A stretch of 64,000 bases of DNA, from NCBI RefSeq assembly GCF_036785885.1, contig NC_092320.1, positions 16,431,557 to 16,495,556 of the forward strand, in the 5' to 3' direction. Positions 45,479 through 57,721 of the stretch are shown piece by piece. Within the stretch, counting starts at the first letter, position 1. Each line of letters opens with the position of its first letter. Position numbers and translations under genes: made by a program. The notes beneath the pieces are model-generated. The model made no database searches. It was not told where the DNA came from and worked only from the letters and a program-made list of their open reading frames with translations. Source of the stretch: Coffea arabica. Lineage: Eukaryota > Streptophyta > Magnoliopsida > Gentianales > Rubiaceae.

Positions 45479-46985
45479 TTTAGATATTGGAAATTGTCAA
45501 TTTAGTCCTCATATTTTAGAAATTTTTTGTTAGTTCCTCATATTTAAAATTAGCCAAAATAGTCCCTTATATATAAAAATTTTGCCCGTTTGATTCTAGA
45601 ACTCATTTTTACTCGATTTTCTAGTCAAAAAATGCATGTTTACCTCATGTGCCCATAATTTTAAAGGCAAAATAAAAATAAAGTTTGTTTTCCTTCACAA
45701 AAAAAAGACCACCCCTCCCCCTATTTTCAGCCACTAAAACCCTATTTCTAATTCTACATAACCAAACCCCAATTCTCAATAACAAAACTTCATCAAGGGG
45801 ACCTTCACAAAAGCTAGGGGTGTGCAAAATCGAAAAATTTCGATTTACCGACCAAATTCGAATTGAATTCGGAAATTTGAATTCGGTAATTCGGAATGAA
45901 AATCGGAATTTCGACTTCAAATTGGTCGAATTCGGTAACGAAATTATTCAAATCGGAAATTCTAATTTCGAATTCATAATTCGAAATCGAAATTGAAATC
46001 GGAATTCGAAATTCCTATTTCGATTTCAAATATGTTTTTCATATATATATATATATAATATAACATTTATCTTATAATAATAATTTTTATATTCATGAAT
46101 TCGGTGAAATCGGAATTCCTATTTCGATTTCAATTTCGTTTTCACACATATATATAATATTTTTATATATATGTAATATAATATTTATATAATAATAATA
46201 ATAATATTTTTTATATTCATGAATTCGGTGAAATCGGAATTTACCGAATTCCGAATTGAATTCGGAATTGGTGAATTTGAAATCGAAATCGGTCGAAAAT
46301 TCTGATACCAAAATTCCGAAAAATTCCGATTTCAAAGTTCCGAATTACCGATTTCAATTTCGATTCACACCCCTAACAAAAGCAATGAAGAAAAGGGCAT
46401 AGTGATCATATCGGAAAAGGGTAAAAATGGTCGAAAAGCAATAATAAATTACAACACACGATAATTTCACAAAGAGGGCAGAGAAACAAGGATAGTAGAG
46501 CTTTAATCCATCTAACTATGGTGAGTTTTTCTGCCACTTTGATAAATAAAGGGATGATAATGTAAAATCTCATCTAAATAGTGTAATATTGTGATTTGTT
46601 GTATATATTATGTAATATTATAAGGCTATGTGTGTTAAAAGTTTTGTTGTTAGGAATTGAGGTTTGGTGGTTGAAAATTAGAAATAGGATTTGGTGGACG
46701 AAAATTGAGAGGGGAAATCATGCATGTGCATGTGTGTGTGTATGTGTGTTTTTTTTCTTTTTAAGGGAAACGAATTTTGTTCCTATTTTACCTTTGAAAT
46801 TATGGACACGTGGGGTATGCATGTATTTTTTTGGCTGAAAAACTGAGCAAAAATGAGTTTTAGGGCTAAACGTGCAAAAATTGTTATATCTAAGGAATTG
46901 TTTTGGCTGCTTTTAAATAAGAAGAACAAAAAAAATTTATTGGAAGAAGTGAGAGACCAATATGGCAAATTTTTCTTTAGATATT
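45479..46985. mobile_element. Long-TIR Mutator-like element containing a nested hAT MITE
   Basis: Body 45489-46975, flanked by tttagatatt at 45479-45488 and 46976-46985 (9-10 bp duplication). The inverted arms are about 300 bases long: left 'agccaaaatagtccc', 'gaactcatttttactc', 'cccataattttaaaggcaaaat' and 'cctatttctaatt' all recur in diverged form on the opposite strand in the right arm (46600-46970). The middle is interrupted by the hAT MITE at 45815-46375. No transposase present. Confidence 0.85.
45807..46383. mobile_element. hAT-type MITE, 561 bp, nested
   Basis: Perfect 10-bp inverted ends TAGGGGTGTG...CACACCCCTA at 45815-46375, flanked by the identical 8-mer acaaaagc (45807-45814 and 46376-46383). 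The interior is packed with short AATTCGG/CCGAATT and GAAATTTC-like palindromic words and an (AT)n stretch. It inserted into the left part of the long-TIR element, so it is the younger of the two. Confidence 0.92.
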
Positions 46986-47724
46986 TATACACCTAACACG
47001 TGGTAATAAAACAAATTTTAGCTTTATTAAATAAAATTTTATTCTTGAGTCACTCAAACTTTTTCTAATTTCTCTGAAACTTTACTCGAAAATATCGTTT
47101 GGCATCTTCATTTGGTTGCTTGCGCTTTAAACATATGAATAGTTTTGCAATGTGAAATTAGTAAGAAGAGGATTGACAAGAAACGAGTGACAGATTTAAG
47201 GTGAGGGCACTGGGGGCACGGTCCTTCACTGTCCCTTAAATTCTTATAATACCTATAAAATTTTAATATAATTTCAAGTGTGCCTCAGATTTTTTTTATG
47301 AGGGAAGTGAAAGAATTACGTAGTCCTCTAAGTTGGTTCATGAACTAATATTCTAAAAGAATATATGGGCCACAAAGTTCCATTTGAAATAAGCTCAAAA
47401 AAGGCTTTTCATTTCAACTTTTTGGTGATTTTTTTTTTTTTGCTTAAAAAAACTAGAAAAAGAGTAAGTACAAAATTTTATTGTTTCTTTTACCCCTACT
47501 GAAAATTTTTTCTGGCTCCTCCACTACAAGAAACTAATCTCTTTTACGATGACACTACACATGAATATTTTTGTAATGCGAAATTATCAAGACTGACAAT
47601 GGATTGATGTCCGACAGTTTTGCTGCAAGAGAGTTTCTTCAAGTTTACCAGAGATTGTTTGCTGATTTTTTGCGTCATGATCTGGAGATTTACCGAGTTT
47701 TGCCCCTCTTCTAGTGTTAGTTGA
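46986..47724. other. Intergenic, nothing recognised
   Basis: AT-rich sequence with a T run near 47431-47442. No gene or transposon end identified. Confidence 0.5.
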
Positions 47725-48815
47725 TTAATAAAAGGGTTATTATCACTTTACCCCCTTAATGTTTGGTGCTATTATCAATTTCTCCCTTAACGTTATCTTT
47801 TAGTCACTTTACCCCCAAAACTAATAGTCAAACTGAACGGAGTTTATTAATTAAAATGAAAAAACATGTTTAACCCTTAAAATTATTATCACTTTACCCC
47901 CATAAAATATAGTGTCATTATCAATTTTTCCCCTAGAGTTATTTTTTAGGCAATTCATCCTACCATTAAACCAATTTAGTAAGTTAAAAAACTTTAAAAG
48001 AAAATACCCTCCTCTTTGCAAAATAAAAATAATAAAAAATTTAGAGTGACTCTTTTCCTTTTTAGTATCAAGAAAAAAAGTCAAAGTATTAATTTCTTTA
48101 TTTTTGACAATTTTATTAATATTGAAAAAAAATAGAAAGATGGAGAGGGGGAGGGGGAGGGGGAGAGGAAGAGGGAGAGAGAGAAAGCTCAATTCTTTTT
48201 TTAAAAATTACAAATAAGAAAGAATTAAATACTTTTATTATTTTAAAATTATTTCACTTTTTTGTTTATCACCAAATTCCAATGCTAATCTCGACAACTT
48301 TAAAGTAATATGATAATTTCAGACTTTTCTTTATTTTTTTTTTGTAAAATCTAATTTTTTGTCTCCTTCTTTCCTATCTCCTTTTCTTTTCCTAGTATTA
48401 ATAAATGTGAAGAAAAAAGAAATTTGAGAAAACCCTTTTATTTTTATGTTTTCGATCTCTTAAAGTGAAAAAAAAAAAGAATAACCATTCCAACTTTTTT
48501 ATTTTGAATGATATATAAAAGTGGGTAAATATATTTAAAATTTTTTGACCATACTAGTTAGATTAACGATGAGATAAAATGCCTAAAAAATAATATTAGG
48601 AACTAAAGTGATTGTATCACTATAATCTAAACGAATAAAGTGATAATAACAATGTAGTAATGCTATAAAATAAAAGGATATTTTTATCCAAAATTTCTTA
48701 ACATGTTGAGTTGAATTACCAATTGGGATAAAGTGACTAAAATATAACGTTAGAGGGTAAACTGATAGTAGTGATATAGTTTAAGGGGGTAAAGTGATAA
48801 TAACCCTTAATAAAA
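47725..48815. mobile_element. Mutator-like MITE (1073 bp) with perfect 9-bp target duplication
   Basis: Body 47734-48806. The ends are GGGTTATTATCACTTTACCC on both inverted arms, exact for over 20 bases and then diverging slowly for about 90. Target duplication ttaataaaa at 47725-47733 and 48807-48815. The interior contains internal copies of the 'tcactttaccccc' phrase and a purine-rich (GGGAGG)n tract near 48140-48180. No coding region. Confidence 0.92.
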
Positions 48816-49690
48816 TGATACATGTGTCCTTGTACCTTGAAAGTATACATGCCGGCATGATCTTTTCTCCTCATAAGAGAGAAAAGGAGGTTTTCAGAGT
48901 CGAACCAAGGGTTTAATAGTTGCCAATGTTCCGATTAGCAAAGTTGGGTAGGGCGATAATATTGATACACTTTTTTAGTTAATTGCAAACTTTTTTAATT
49001 GCCCATTCTTTTGTGCTTTTTTTTTCTTATTGAAAAGAAAAATATCAGTTATGAATATTCATAAGTTTGTTTATAAAGCAAATTATCAAAAATAATATTT
49101 CACTTGCATCATAAACATATTTTTTAATCCACCTTTTTATATTTTTAATCACCTTTTTATCTCACATACATCACATAAAAAAGTGTTACAGTAATTATTT
49201 TAAATAATATTTCAAATAACACTCTATCCAAACAGCATTGCATCTTTTTTTGAATGTTTTCTAAAAAAGAGGATAGCATGTGAGACTCCAACTTTCTCCT
49301 TGGTAACTAAAACCTTAGAGCTACAAGCCTACAACAAGTTGTGTTGACTTTAAGTTGGAAACTACAAATAATAATAATAATTAAGTGTTTTATCAATTAA
49401 ATTATACTTCATTTGCCAGCATCTCTGCTTACCAATGCTTTACTTTGTACAGGGATTAAGAACAAATTTTACGAAAGTTATAGATCCCTAATAAAGAGCT
49501 TCTTGAAATCTGATCATACCTAAAATCGTTACCTTAATAGCAAGGAGGGGAATGTGGAAGGTAGGCTTAATGTTACAAAATTTTTTTTTTTGGGTCAAAA
49601 AAAAATGTCACAAGTTTAATTTTTTTTCTTATCAAGAAACTCGAAATAAAAAATCATCCCACTCTCGTCCAATCCTAAAGAGTCAAGGGG
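48816..49690. other. Intergenic, with second copy of dispersed repeat
   Basis: Bases 49148-49236 match 14951-15032 in the same orientation. T and A runs at 49580-49606. No gene supported. Confidence 0.5.
49148..49236 (+). repeat. Dispersed repeat, copy 2
   Basis: Shares 'gtgttacagtaattattt' and 'actctatccaaaca' with 14951-15032. It differs by a short internal duplication of 'aaataat(a)tt'. Confidence 0.55.
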
Positions 49691-50262
49691 CATACCACTA
49701 TAAATACACTTACATCCACAAAATCATACACACTTTTGAAAAGACTGAGGGTTATTTTCATTTTCGTCGAGGGAGAATTACAAGCTTGACGAGCATATAT
49801 TTCCGGCACGCTCCGGATGTGCCTCGCCATACCCAACCCTAACCCTACCCATCAGAAACTATCGATTCCCGCTCAATCCCGGACAAATCTCCGGGTTCGC
49901 GCCAAGATCGTACACGAGTACGTGCCCGCGGTCCACGTAAGCAATTACTACTGTACTCGCAAGTAAACCCTTGAAATATTTTCTGTTTAATTTGCAAAAT
50001 TTCTCCCAAAGCTTTAGCCCAAAACAAGCAAAAACAATTGGGTGAAGAGGCAAATCTCGTTCGTCAGGCTTGGAATTCTCCCACGATGGGGTGAAAATAA
50101 AACATGGAACGCGACCGACTTACCGGAGAGGCGAAATTGATCGGAGAATTTTCCGGCGAGGTGCTCTGAGACAGCTAATCAGGCACCGGCCTGGTTGTTG
50201 GTAGAGTTGGTAAATTGTCTTTTTTTGTTGATAAACCCTAAGAATTTTTTAGGGTTTTCCGA
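49691..50262. promoter_or_regulatory. GC-richer promoter-like island with telo-box motifs
   Basis: This stretch is clearly less AT-rich than its surroundings. On the plus strand CACTATAAATACAC (49697-49710) is a plausible TATA box. CCCTAACCCTACCC (about 49842) and AAACCCTAA...TTAGGGTTTT (about 50233-50258) are telo-box motifs, typical of 5' regions of plant housekeeping genes. A short frame 49817-49966 (49 residues) has a possible splice donor GTAAGC at 49937. On the minus strand, CTCTCCG|GTAAGT near 50130 is an excellent donor. I cannot tell which strand is transcribed, and no protein family is recognised. Confidence 0.4.
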
Positions 50263-53200
50263 TCACTTACAAAGTCTCCCAAATGCAATTTTGCTGTAAT
50301 CTGCATGATTAGTTTCCTGAATATTTATGTCTCAATTTTAGAGAACTTCATTCCTTGCCCTAATCTCTTGCTTCCATTTCCTCATTAATTGGAGGCTCTA
50401 GTCTAATCATTTCTCTTGTTTGGGGATTAAATTGAGAGAGTATAATTCGAGGCCCTATTCCAACCAATAAACACTGTCCATTTGGGGATTAAGTTTTAGA
50501 TAATTTTTGGTGTAATGGCTGAGTATGTAGTTTATGTTAAGCCTTCCTGATTAACAGGAAACCGTGAAATTCGTTAAAGTACTTACCATGTATTCCCACA
50601 GATCATCAAGTTCGATTCTGAATTTTGAGTGCCAATTTAGTGTTTGGTAGAATGTTAATAGAGTTTAGACCTAATTTTCCTTTGTTGGCCAGTATAATGT
50701 ATTCAGCGAGAGGTATGTTTCTTCACCTATTCTTCTTTTTCATGATAGAGGATTTAGTTAGTCTCTCATTCGTGCAGTCATTAATTATTAATCATGAATG
50801 CATATACTACGGGGACAGAGCCACATTATCTTGATGGTGTGCTGTTGTTAGACAAGCAAAAGTGCAACAATAAAGGATATTAAATTTTGTTCATGAGCAA
50901 AATCTAGGTTTTCCCAATCCAGGATAATATCCCTAGGACTCATTCTTGCCCTACCCTTTGATTATTTGTGCTGCATTATTCTCCTCAGCAAATTTTGTTT
51001 TGTTAAACCAGTATGAAGCGGAGCTCTAATCAATCATTTCCATCTTTTCTTCCTATGCCACTTGGAATGGTAAGCACACAGAATTGAGTTTTTGGAATGA
51101 TACCCAAAATTAAAGCTAAGGATTTGGCAATTTATTGGAGGCAACGGAAGTGAGAAGAGATTTTTGCAACAGCATTGGAGCTTGCATCTGACCACAATTA
51201 GTGGCATCACTTACTGCAGGAGCTCAGAGATATGTGTTTTATTGTAGATAAGAAAGAATAGAGACAGGATACAGAGTTTACCTTTAATTTTAGTTCCTTC
51301 AAAACAGATTGCAAGACCCTCAAGTTACATGATAGTGTCTTCTTCTTGTTTTTAAGATTCTTCTTGTTTTAAGATGTAGGCAGAGAACTAAGATGAAGAA
51401 TATCATCATCAGATGGGCAAAATGTCATAGATTGGTAGTAAGTCTTAGTTTGGCACTTTGCCTGCCAGAGATCAACCTCAGAGATCAATTTTTACCCATC
51501 TACAAATACTTTCTCGGCATGAGTACTTTCCATTATGAAGAGTTCTGGTTGACAATTCCTATTCTGTAGCTAATGACAATTCCTATCATCTATTGGCATT
51601 GGTTTTCTAATACTTGTTTTTATTTGTTAGCACAAAGGTGTTTTGTCTTCCCTGAACAAAGTTCTGTGCTATTCTGACTCTTGAACTTTTTAATTTGTTT
51701 TGAAAGCGTGCTTGCAGTTTTTGGAGTTTAATTATGAGAAAATTGGTTTTGCATTTGTTGATGATTGAGGGTGATGTTGCAATTTGGCTTGAAAACAATA
51801 TTTAGTACAGAATTGTCTTGGGAAGCCTGACTTGTTTAGTATAATGACAATTCCTAATCATCTATTGGTATTGGTTTTCTAGTACTTGTTTTTATTTTTT
51901 AGCACAGAGGTGTTCTGTCTTCCCTGAAGTTCTATGCTATTCTGACTCTTGAACTTTTTAATTTGTTTTGAAAGTGTGCTAACAGTTTCTGGAGTTTAAT
52001 TATGAGAAAATTGGTTTTGCATTTGATGAAGATTGAGGGTGATGTTGCAATTTGGCTTCAAAAAAGTATTGAGGACGGATCCAGCAACTGACACCTTTCC
52101 TAGTAAATCAGTTTTCTTCTCGTAATGTTCTTCTTGGATTAGTTGTTCAAGAGTAGTGCGATTTAATTTCGGTTCATTTTGTGCCTTCTTAAAAGGGGAT
52201 TCTAATGCTCACCTCCTTCATTTCCCCCTTTTGTCTTTCCTTCTGTCCTCCTTTTACTAGTGTAAAAGGTTTAGAAAAGAATGAAGTATGATTTTGGGTT
52301 AGCTGCAAAAATGTCATATTCACCTTCAGTAAACAGGGTATGCAAATCTCAGATCTGAAGCAAAAGGTATTAGCTTCGTCTAAATAAGATTATGGAGAAC
52401 TTGGATGCCCTATCAACTCGCCTTTGGTGATTTTGCTAGGGAGTTTCCACAAGCGATCTTCCCCGAGACAGCAGGAGTTTGATACATGCCAGGGCAGAAG
52501 CTCAATGTAGCACATTTGCTGGGCTATTGTGGTCTTTTTCTTTCTTTTTTTTGTTTGGGGGGGGGGGGGGGAGGAGAGATTTCTCCTGCCAATTCCTTTC
52601 CCCCTGCATACCTAATTGAGTCGCCCTTAGGGGGAGGTTAGTACTCTTGTGTATTGTAATTGAAATAAAACAGCCTGAGCTGGTTTTACGTTGCTTTATT
52701 TGAGGACGGTGGTTATGCTAGGAAAGTTTTTAGCCTCTTATGGATAAAAATGATGACATATAAAATATTTCTTACCTGCTGTTGCTGGTAACTCTGGTAG
52801 GGCATTCTCCCTGTGAAAAGACCAAGGTGGGGCACTGGTATATTGCCTTTGTTGACTACAAGTATTTTTCCAGGATATGATGCAGGAAAGGTTAAAGCTT
52901 TATTAAAGACTCATAATTGTGGCTGGCTGGCTGCTTCCCTCTGGAATGTTTTATATCTCTACCGAAAGTTGAATTAGCAACGGATATTCTTGAAAAAGCT
53001 GTGAGACAGTATGAATTATAGAAAACTTTGCTTATGAATGAAGTAATTGTATTTGGTTAGCTGCAAATTAGATTTTCAAATTAAAAAGCTTTGCTTATAG
53101 AAAACTATTCCCCCCCCCCCCCCGGGCGGGCGGCGGGGGAGCGCAGTGCTATAATTTTAGTTCTTTCGGAGCTTCGTTTGCTCGTTATGTGTTACTGCAT

Positions 53201-53671
53201 TCCCCTCCAGGAGTAAGAAGTTCGCAGTTAGTAGAAGCATTATATGTTACAGAAATTCGCTGTTTAGTAGAAGGGAGGAAATGGGGATTCTTTGTCGTTG
53301 TCGGAACAATGAATTATACTGGTGAAAATGCAGGCTTGCACAGTTTAGCACCATTCCGTGAGATAAAAGAGAGAATTCAAATCTTGCTTTATATTCAAGC
53401 GATCCTCAGCCATTGCTCTACCAGACTTGTTTCATTTTCTGCACTGCACAAAGATGCAGACTTGTGTGTTGCAGAGACTTTCAGGTTTTCAGATATCATC
53501 AAACGCTATAAAGATGTTCATAACTCAGAATTACTTGCATTGTAACCATTAAGAAAACGGTGGTAATTGGATTAGAACATAGAATTTTCTATATTTCTTG
53601 TCGCCAAACTGGTTTAGTCCGTGCAAGTTGTCCACTCAAAGGTGCAAACTCTTAATGTCACAATCAGTTCC
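50263..53671. other. No recognised gene; intron- or UTR-like DNA
   Basis: About 3.4 kb of moderately AT-rich, low-repeat sequence that could be introns of a gene starting in the island at 49.7-50.3 kb. It includes a 230-bp tandem duplication (51571-51795 and 51842-52065), a G run at 52556-52571 and a C run with GC-only sequence at 53110-53142. A 118-residue plus frame at 53189-53545 has no family I recognise and could be chance or a last exon. Confidence 0.4.
51571..52065 (+). repeat. Tandem duplication, period about 271 bp
   Basis: Copies at 51571-51795 and 51842-52065 begin TAATGACAATTCCTA and end CAATTTGGCTT. They differ by about one base in fifteen plus a 6-base indel. Confidence 0.88.
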
Positions 53672-53676
53672 TTTAT

Positions 53677-56600
53677 TGTGACGACCCCACTTCTCCCTAA
53701 GGCGAACCAGAGGGTTGGCGGGTCGCCTGCCTAGCTCTCGCCAGGACTCACACAAGCAAACCGACCAATTATCCACGTATAACTGAAACCAAAACACAAT
53801 TCGCCATCCGAACATGCCAACCTTTAAGCGACTTGAATACTAAAACACATTAACTTCAGAGATAACCTTACCATTGAATCTCCACCCGTTCACTCCTACA
53901 TACATCTCTGACCAGATCACCACATAATCTCAAATATACAATACAAACCACACAGTAAGTTCATAAAGCTCAGATAAAATTCATACAAGCCAAATCTTAG
54001 GGTTTGCACTTTTCCAGCTTCAAGTGACAAACCAAAACGAAGATACAAGTCCGATTCGAAATAAAATTTACAAAACGATAAGATAGACTTCAAGTCTCTC
54101 GATTTCCGACACCTGTTAAGGAAAACAAATATCGTGTGGTGAGCTAAAGCTCAGTGAGGTTCCGAACACATAGGCAACAATAAAATCAATGCATTCATTA
54201 CATATAACCAATAATTCAAGATACAAACACAAATAAAGCAATAACCACATTCATGAAAAGGATACGGCTCACAGGGAGCAATTCATTCGATCATTCATTC
54301 GTTCTCCTGACATTCTCCTTCCTTCATTCATTTGAAAATGCATTTTTCATTTATCAATACCCCTCGTTCGTTCGTTCGTTCATTTCATTCTCCAAGCTCC
54401 ACCAACCTCCACCAACCTACATAGGTAATACTCGAGTATACCAAACGTTCACCCAAGTCCCTAATCGCCCGACCGAGACCGCTTCTGGCTCGAGACGACC
54501 GGTAACAAGGGGCAATGGCCAGTTCAGCCCAAAAGGCTTACATTCATGCACAAGTAATATGTCAATCATTCAATCATTAAAATTTCACATTCATTTAGGC
54601 TAAGTGCGATAAAGTACACACTCGCCTTGAAAACTCGTTTTGACAATCATTGAAAGCATTTAACACATTATCAAGCAATAAGATCAAACCAGTAAGTCAA
54701 AGGAATATAACAAACAAGAACACTCACCAAGAGTGAAGTCACAACTCACGCTGGGAATCGAAATCCGCGTCCTCGCTAAACCCTAGAAATCCAAGTTTTA
54801 AAACTATAAATTTCACTAAGCAAACCCTTGTTTTATATATAAAAGGTTATCTTATATAAAACTAATTTAATTTCCCGCAACTAGTCAATAAATTTCTAAA
54901 AATCAAAGCTAGTAAAGGAATAAAATATTTCATGTGGTTTCTTTAAAGGTATTTCCCCTCTAGAGGCAAACTAGAACCAAATTGGTTCAAACGAGTTTTC
55001 TTGCCAAATAAGTTTTCTATGCCATTTATTTGAAATTATTCAAATCTAGTGTTTTTCCAAATTTCCTTTAAAACAACTAGTCAAGGATAATTTTATGAAA
55101 AACTTTAGAAGTTAGATACAATTATTCCCTAAAGGAAATAAAACTAGTTTAAGCAAAATAAAAGAATTAACTAGTCGGCAAGGGTGTAAAAGTCCCGATA
55201 TCTAAATTTTAATATTAATGTACCATACTATATATATATATATATATACAGCTTGCTATTAAGACAAAATATACCTACAAGGCTTGATTTAAAGGTATTT
55301 GAATTCAAGAGATTAAAATGGACTTTACGATTCCAATTCATATGCACATTGTATTCCAAGTTGCCAATATAGCTAAAACGCAACTCAAATATAAATCTCG
55401 CTAGGGCTTCATCAATCATTAGCCCTAGGTCTCAACAGATTTTATTCCAAACAAAATTCAGCAAAGGAAGTCCAAGGTATCACAACAAATTCCAAATCAC
55501 AAACCATAGACCTTCCAAGCACATTTCAGCCTACCACTTGAACAAATTCACCAAAATTTAATATTCTTGGACAAATTACTCAAGTGGCCAAGAGCTTCTT
55601 CAATTATTAGCTCTTGACATCAAACAATTTCTTTCAATCACAATTCAACCAGGATTTCAATCTAAAACAAGAAGAAAACCACAACCAATCATGACTCCCA
55701 AATAATTCTAAGATTCAGATTTTCTTTTCTTGTTTCGATTGTCAAGAGAATTCCAGCAAATTTCAATCCAAGACGTCCATTAGATCTCCAACTTTTACTT
55801 GCTAGAAACACTAAACGTATAGCTTATAATCTGTCCAAACCAAGCTAAAATAAATAATACACAAATCCAACAAATAAACTCACTAAAAGTCCCAACCAAT
55901 TCAGCCATGCTGGAAAATATTTTCCTTCAAAATTTGCTTTAGTTCATGTTCCAATACACCAGCTTTTCAAGTGTTACAATCAAAATTAGGCTAATTAAAC
56001 AAATCAGTCCTTAGTCATGCTCGGCAGAAGATTGACATCAAACCAGAATTTCTTAGGTTCTTTAATTCATCAATTAACTTCATAGAATTAACATGCAGGG
56101 TCTTAGACATCATGAACATTGAGTTTCACTCGGCTACTTACACTTGAGAGCTCAAGTGATCACAAGCAAACAGAATTTCAGTTGCATTACCATACCATTC
56201 TTCTCGGCAGAATCATGCACAACCAAAACAGAATTTTTCCTAAGCTTCTCAATGCGACATCCGAACACTTAGATTAACATGCATGACCTTGAACATCATG
56301 TTTAGTGTTAAGTAACCGCATACATGAGCTCAGATTACCTCAGGGAAAAATTTTAAAGCTGCAATTCTAGTTCGGCTACTCGGCAGTCTGCATAATCAAA
56401 ATTCCAGCAGCCTTGATCTTAGTTTTTCCGAATTTTTCCTTGGATTATACGTGGATTTAGATGCTCAAGATTAACATGCAATAGCTTAGCCTCTGATTAA
56501 CATTTTTAGTTTAGAAATCGATTTCAATAACAACATCTTTCAGCCAAGATTTCCAGAACTTAGTCGATCATCCACGGTAGCTTAAATGTGACCAGATGTT

Positions 56601-57721
56601 AAGTCCATTAAAATTTTTCTAGCTAATCCCTGCTCATTCGACAACTGCAAAGCTTAATCAACCTCTTAACCAGTTTCATTGGAGTTCAGAAATCACCTCA
56701 CAGCAAGCTAAGTTGTCGGACAGAAAGTTAGAAAAGTTTCCTTCCTCTCGGCTCTCACACACGAAGCAGAATCTGGTTGCAGCTGGTGGTTGTTGGTTTA
56801 ACAAAGATGGTGATGGTCAGCAGCTCCTACGCCCTCCACTAGCTCTCCCCTTTCTTTCCTCTAACTCACGAACAGAAATGGTAGATGTGTAGCTCGCCCT
56901 CTCGCTTCCTCTCGGTCGATGATAACAAGGAAATGGTGGGATGTTATCTGTTGTAGGGAGTGTGCAGAGGTTATGAGGTGAGATTGTGGAATGGTGCTGC
57001 GGTTTTGAGGGTGGTTGAGTGTCGGCAGGGATGGTGTATTGCAGTGGTGAAGGTGCCGGTTGGTCAGGCTTGGGCGGTGGTGTGTGGAAGTGGTGAAAGT
57101 TGTGGTTGGCCGGCTGGGTGGTGTTGTGATCATGGTGTCCGGGGAGCTGTTTGGCTTTGCAGAAAATGGTCATGGCCGTGGGTGATGTTGTGAAGCTGTG
57201 AGGGTAATTTAGACTTTTCACTACTTCTCCAATTAGCCACTTAAGTCCTTGGTCCTAGCTTAGTTCCAAAAATTGTCCCCAAAAGTGATTTGAACGCCTA
57301 ATTGAATCGCTAATCTTGCAAGACTTTGGTTATCGAAATTTTAGGTCCTAAATATAGTTAGTGTACTTGTATTATTTCTATCTAAAATTTATTGATTACG
57401 AATTAGTATTAAGCTTACTTTAATGCTTAACATTCTTGTTTGATTAATTAAACTATTAAAATCAAGTTTGACCAATATATATAAATCTAACATTTTATGT
57501 TAATACGAAAAAAAATTTAATCTAGCTCTAAAAATCTTAACTTAGTTTAGCGGAACCAAGGAATTCATAACTTAGAAAAATTATATAAGTTTTCACATAA
57601 ACGTGTTTTTACGTACGTAATTGCAAACAAGTAAAAGTAGTACTAGGACTTATTAAAGAATAAAAGGAATGCAATTGACATACGAAATGTTATTTATATA
57701 AGCATTTTCAGGGTTCTCACA
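53677..57721 (-). repeat. LTR (downstream/3' LTR of the gag unit)
   Basis: Plus-strand ends are TGTGACGACC and GGTTCTCACA, so TG...CA in either reading. Length 4045 bp. Contains an ATTC/GTTC simple-repeat tract near 54290-54380, an (AT)n tract near 55233-55249 and a GGT-rich block near 57000-57150. Small open frames inside have no family and recur identically in the other LTR. Confidence 0.9.

Noticed and set aside
45685..46335. Frames rich in Phe/Asn/Glu/Ile within the nested MITEs
   Set aside because: Produced by repeated AATTCGG/GAAAT words of the hAT MITE, on both strands.
49835..49860. Interstitial telomeric repeat
   Set aside because: Only about two CCCTAA-type units; better read as a telo-box promoter motif.
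54253..54603. 116-residue plus frame (and its copy at 60255)
   Set aside because: Inside the LTR; the reading comes from ATTC/GTTC simple repeats and is on the strand opposite to the element.
56817..57221. Pro/His/Thr-rich 134-residue minus frame (and its copy at 62819)
   Set aside because: Lies inside a retroelement LTR and arises from the GGT-rich block; overlapping frames on both strands are equally open.
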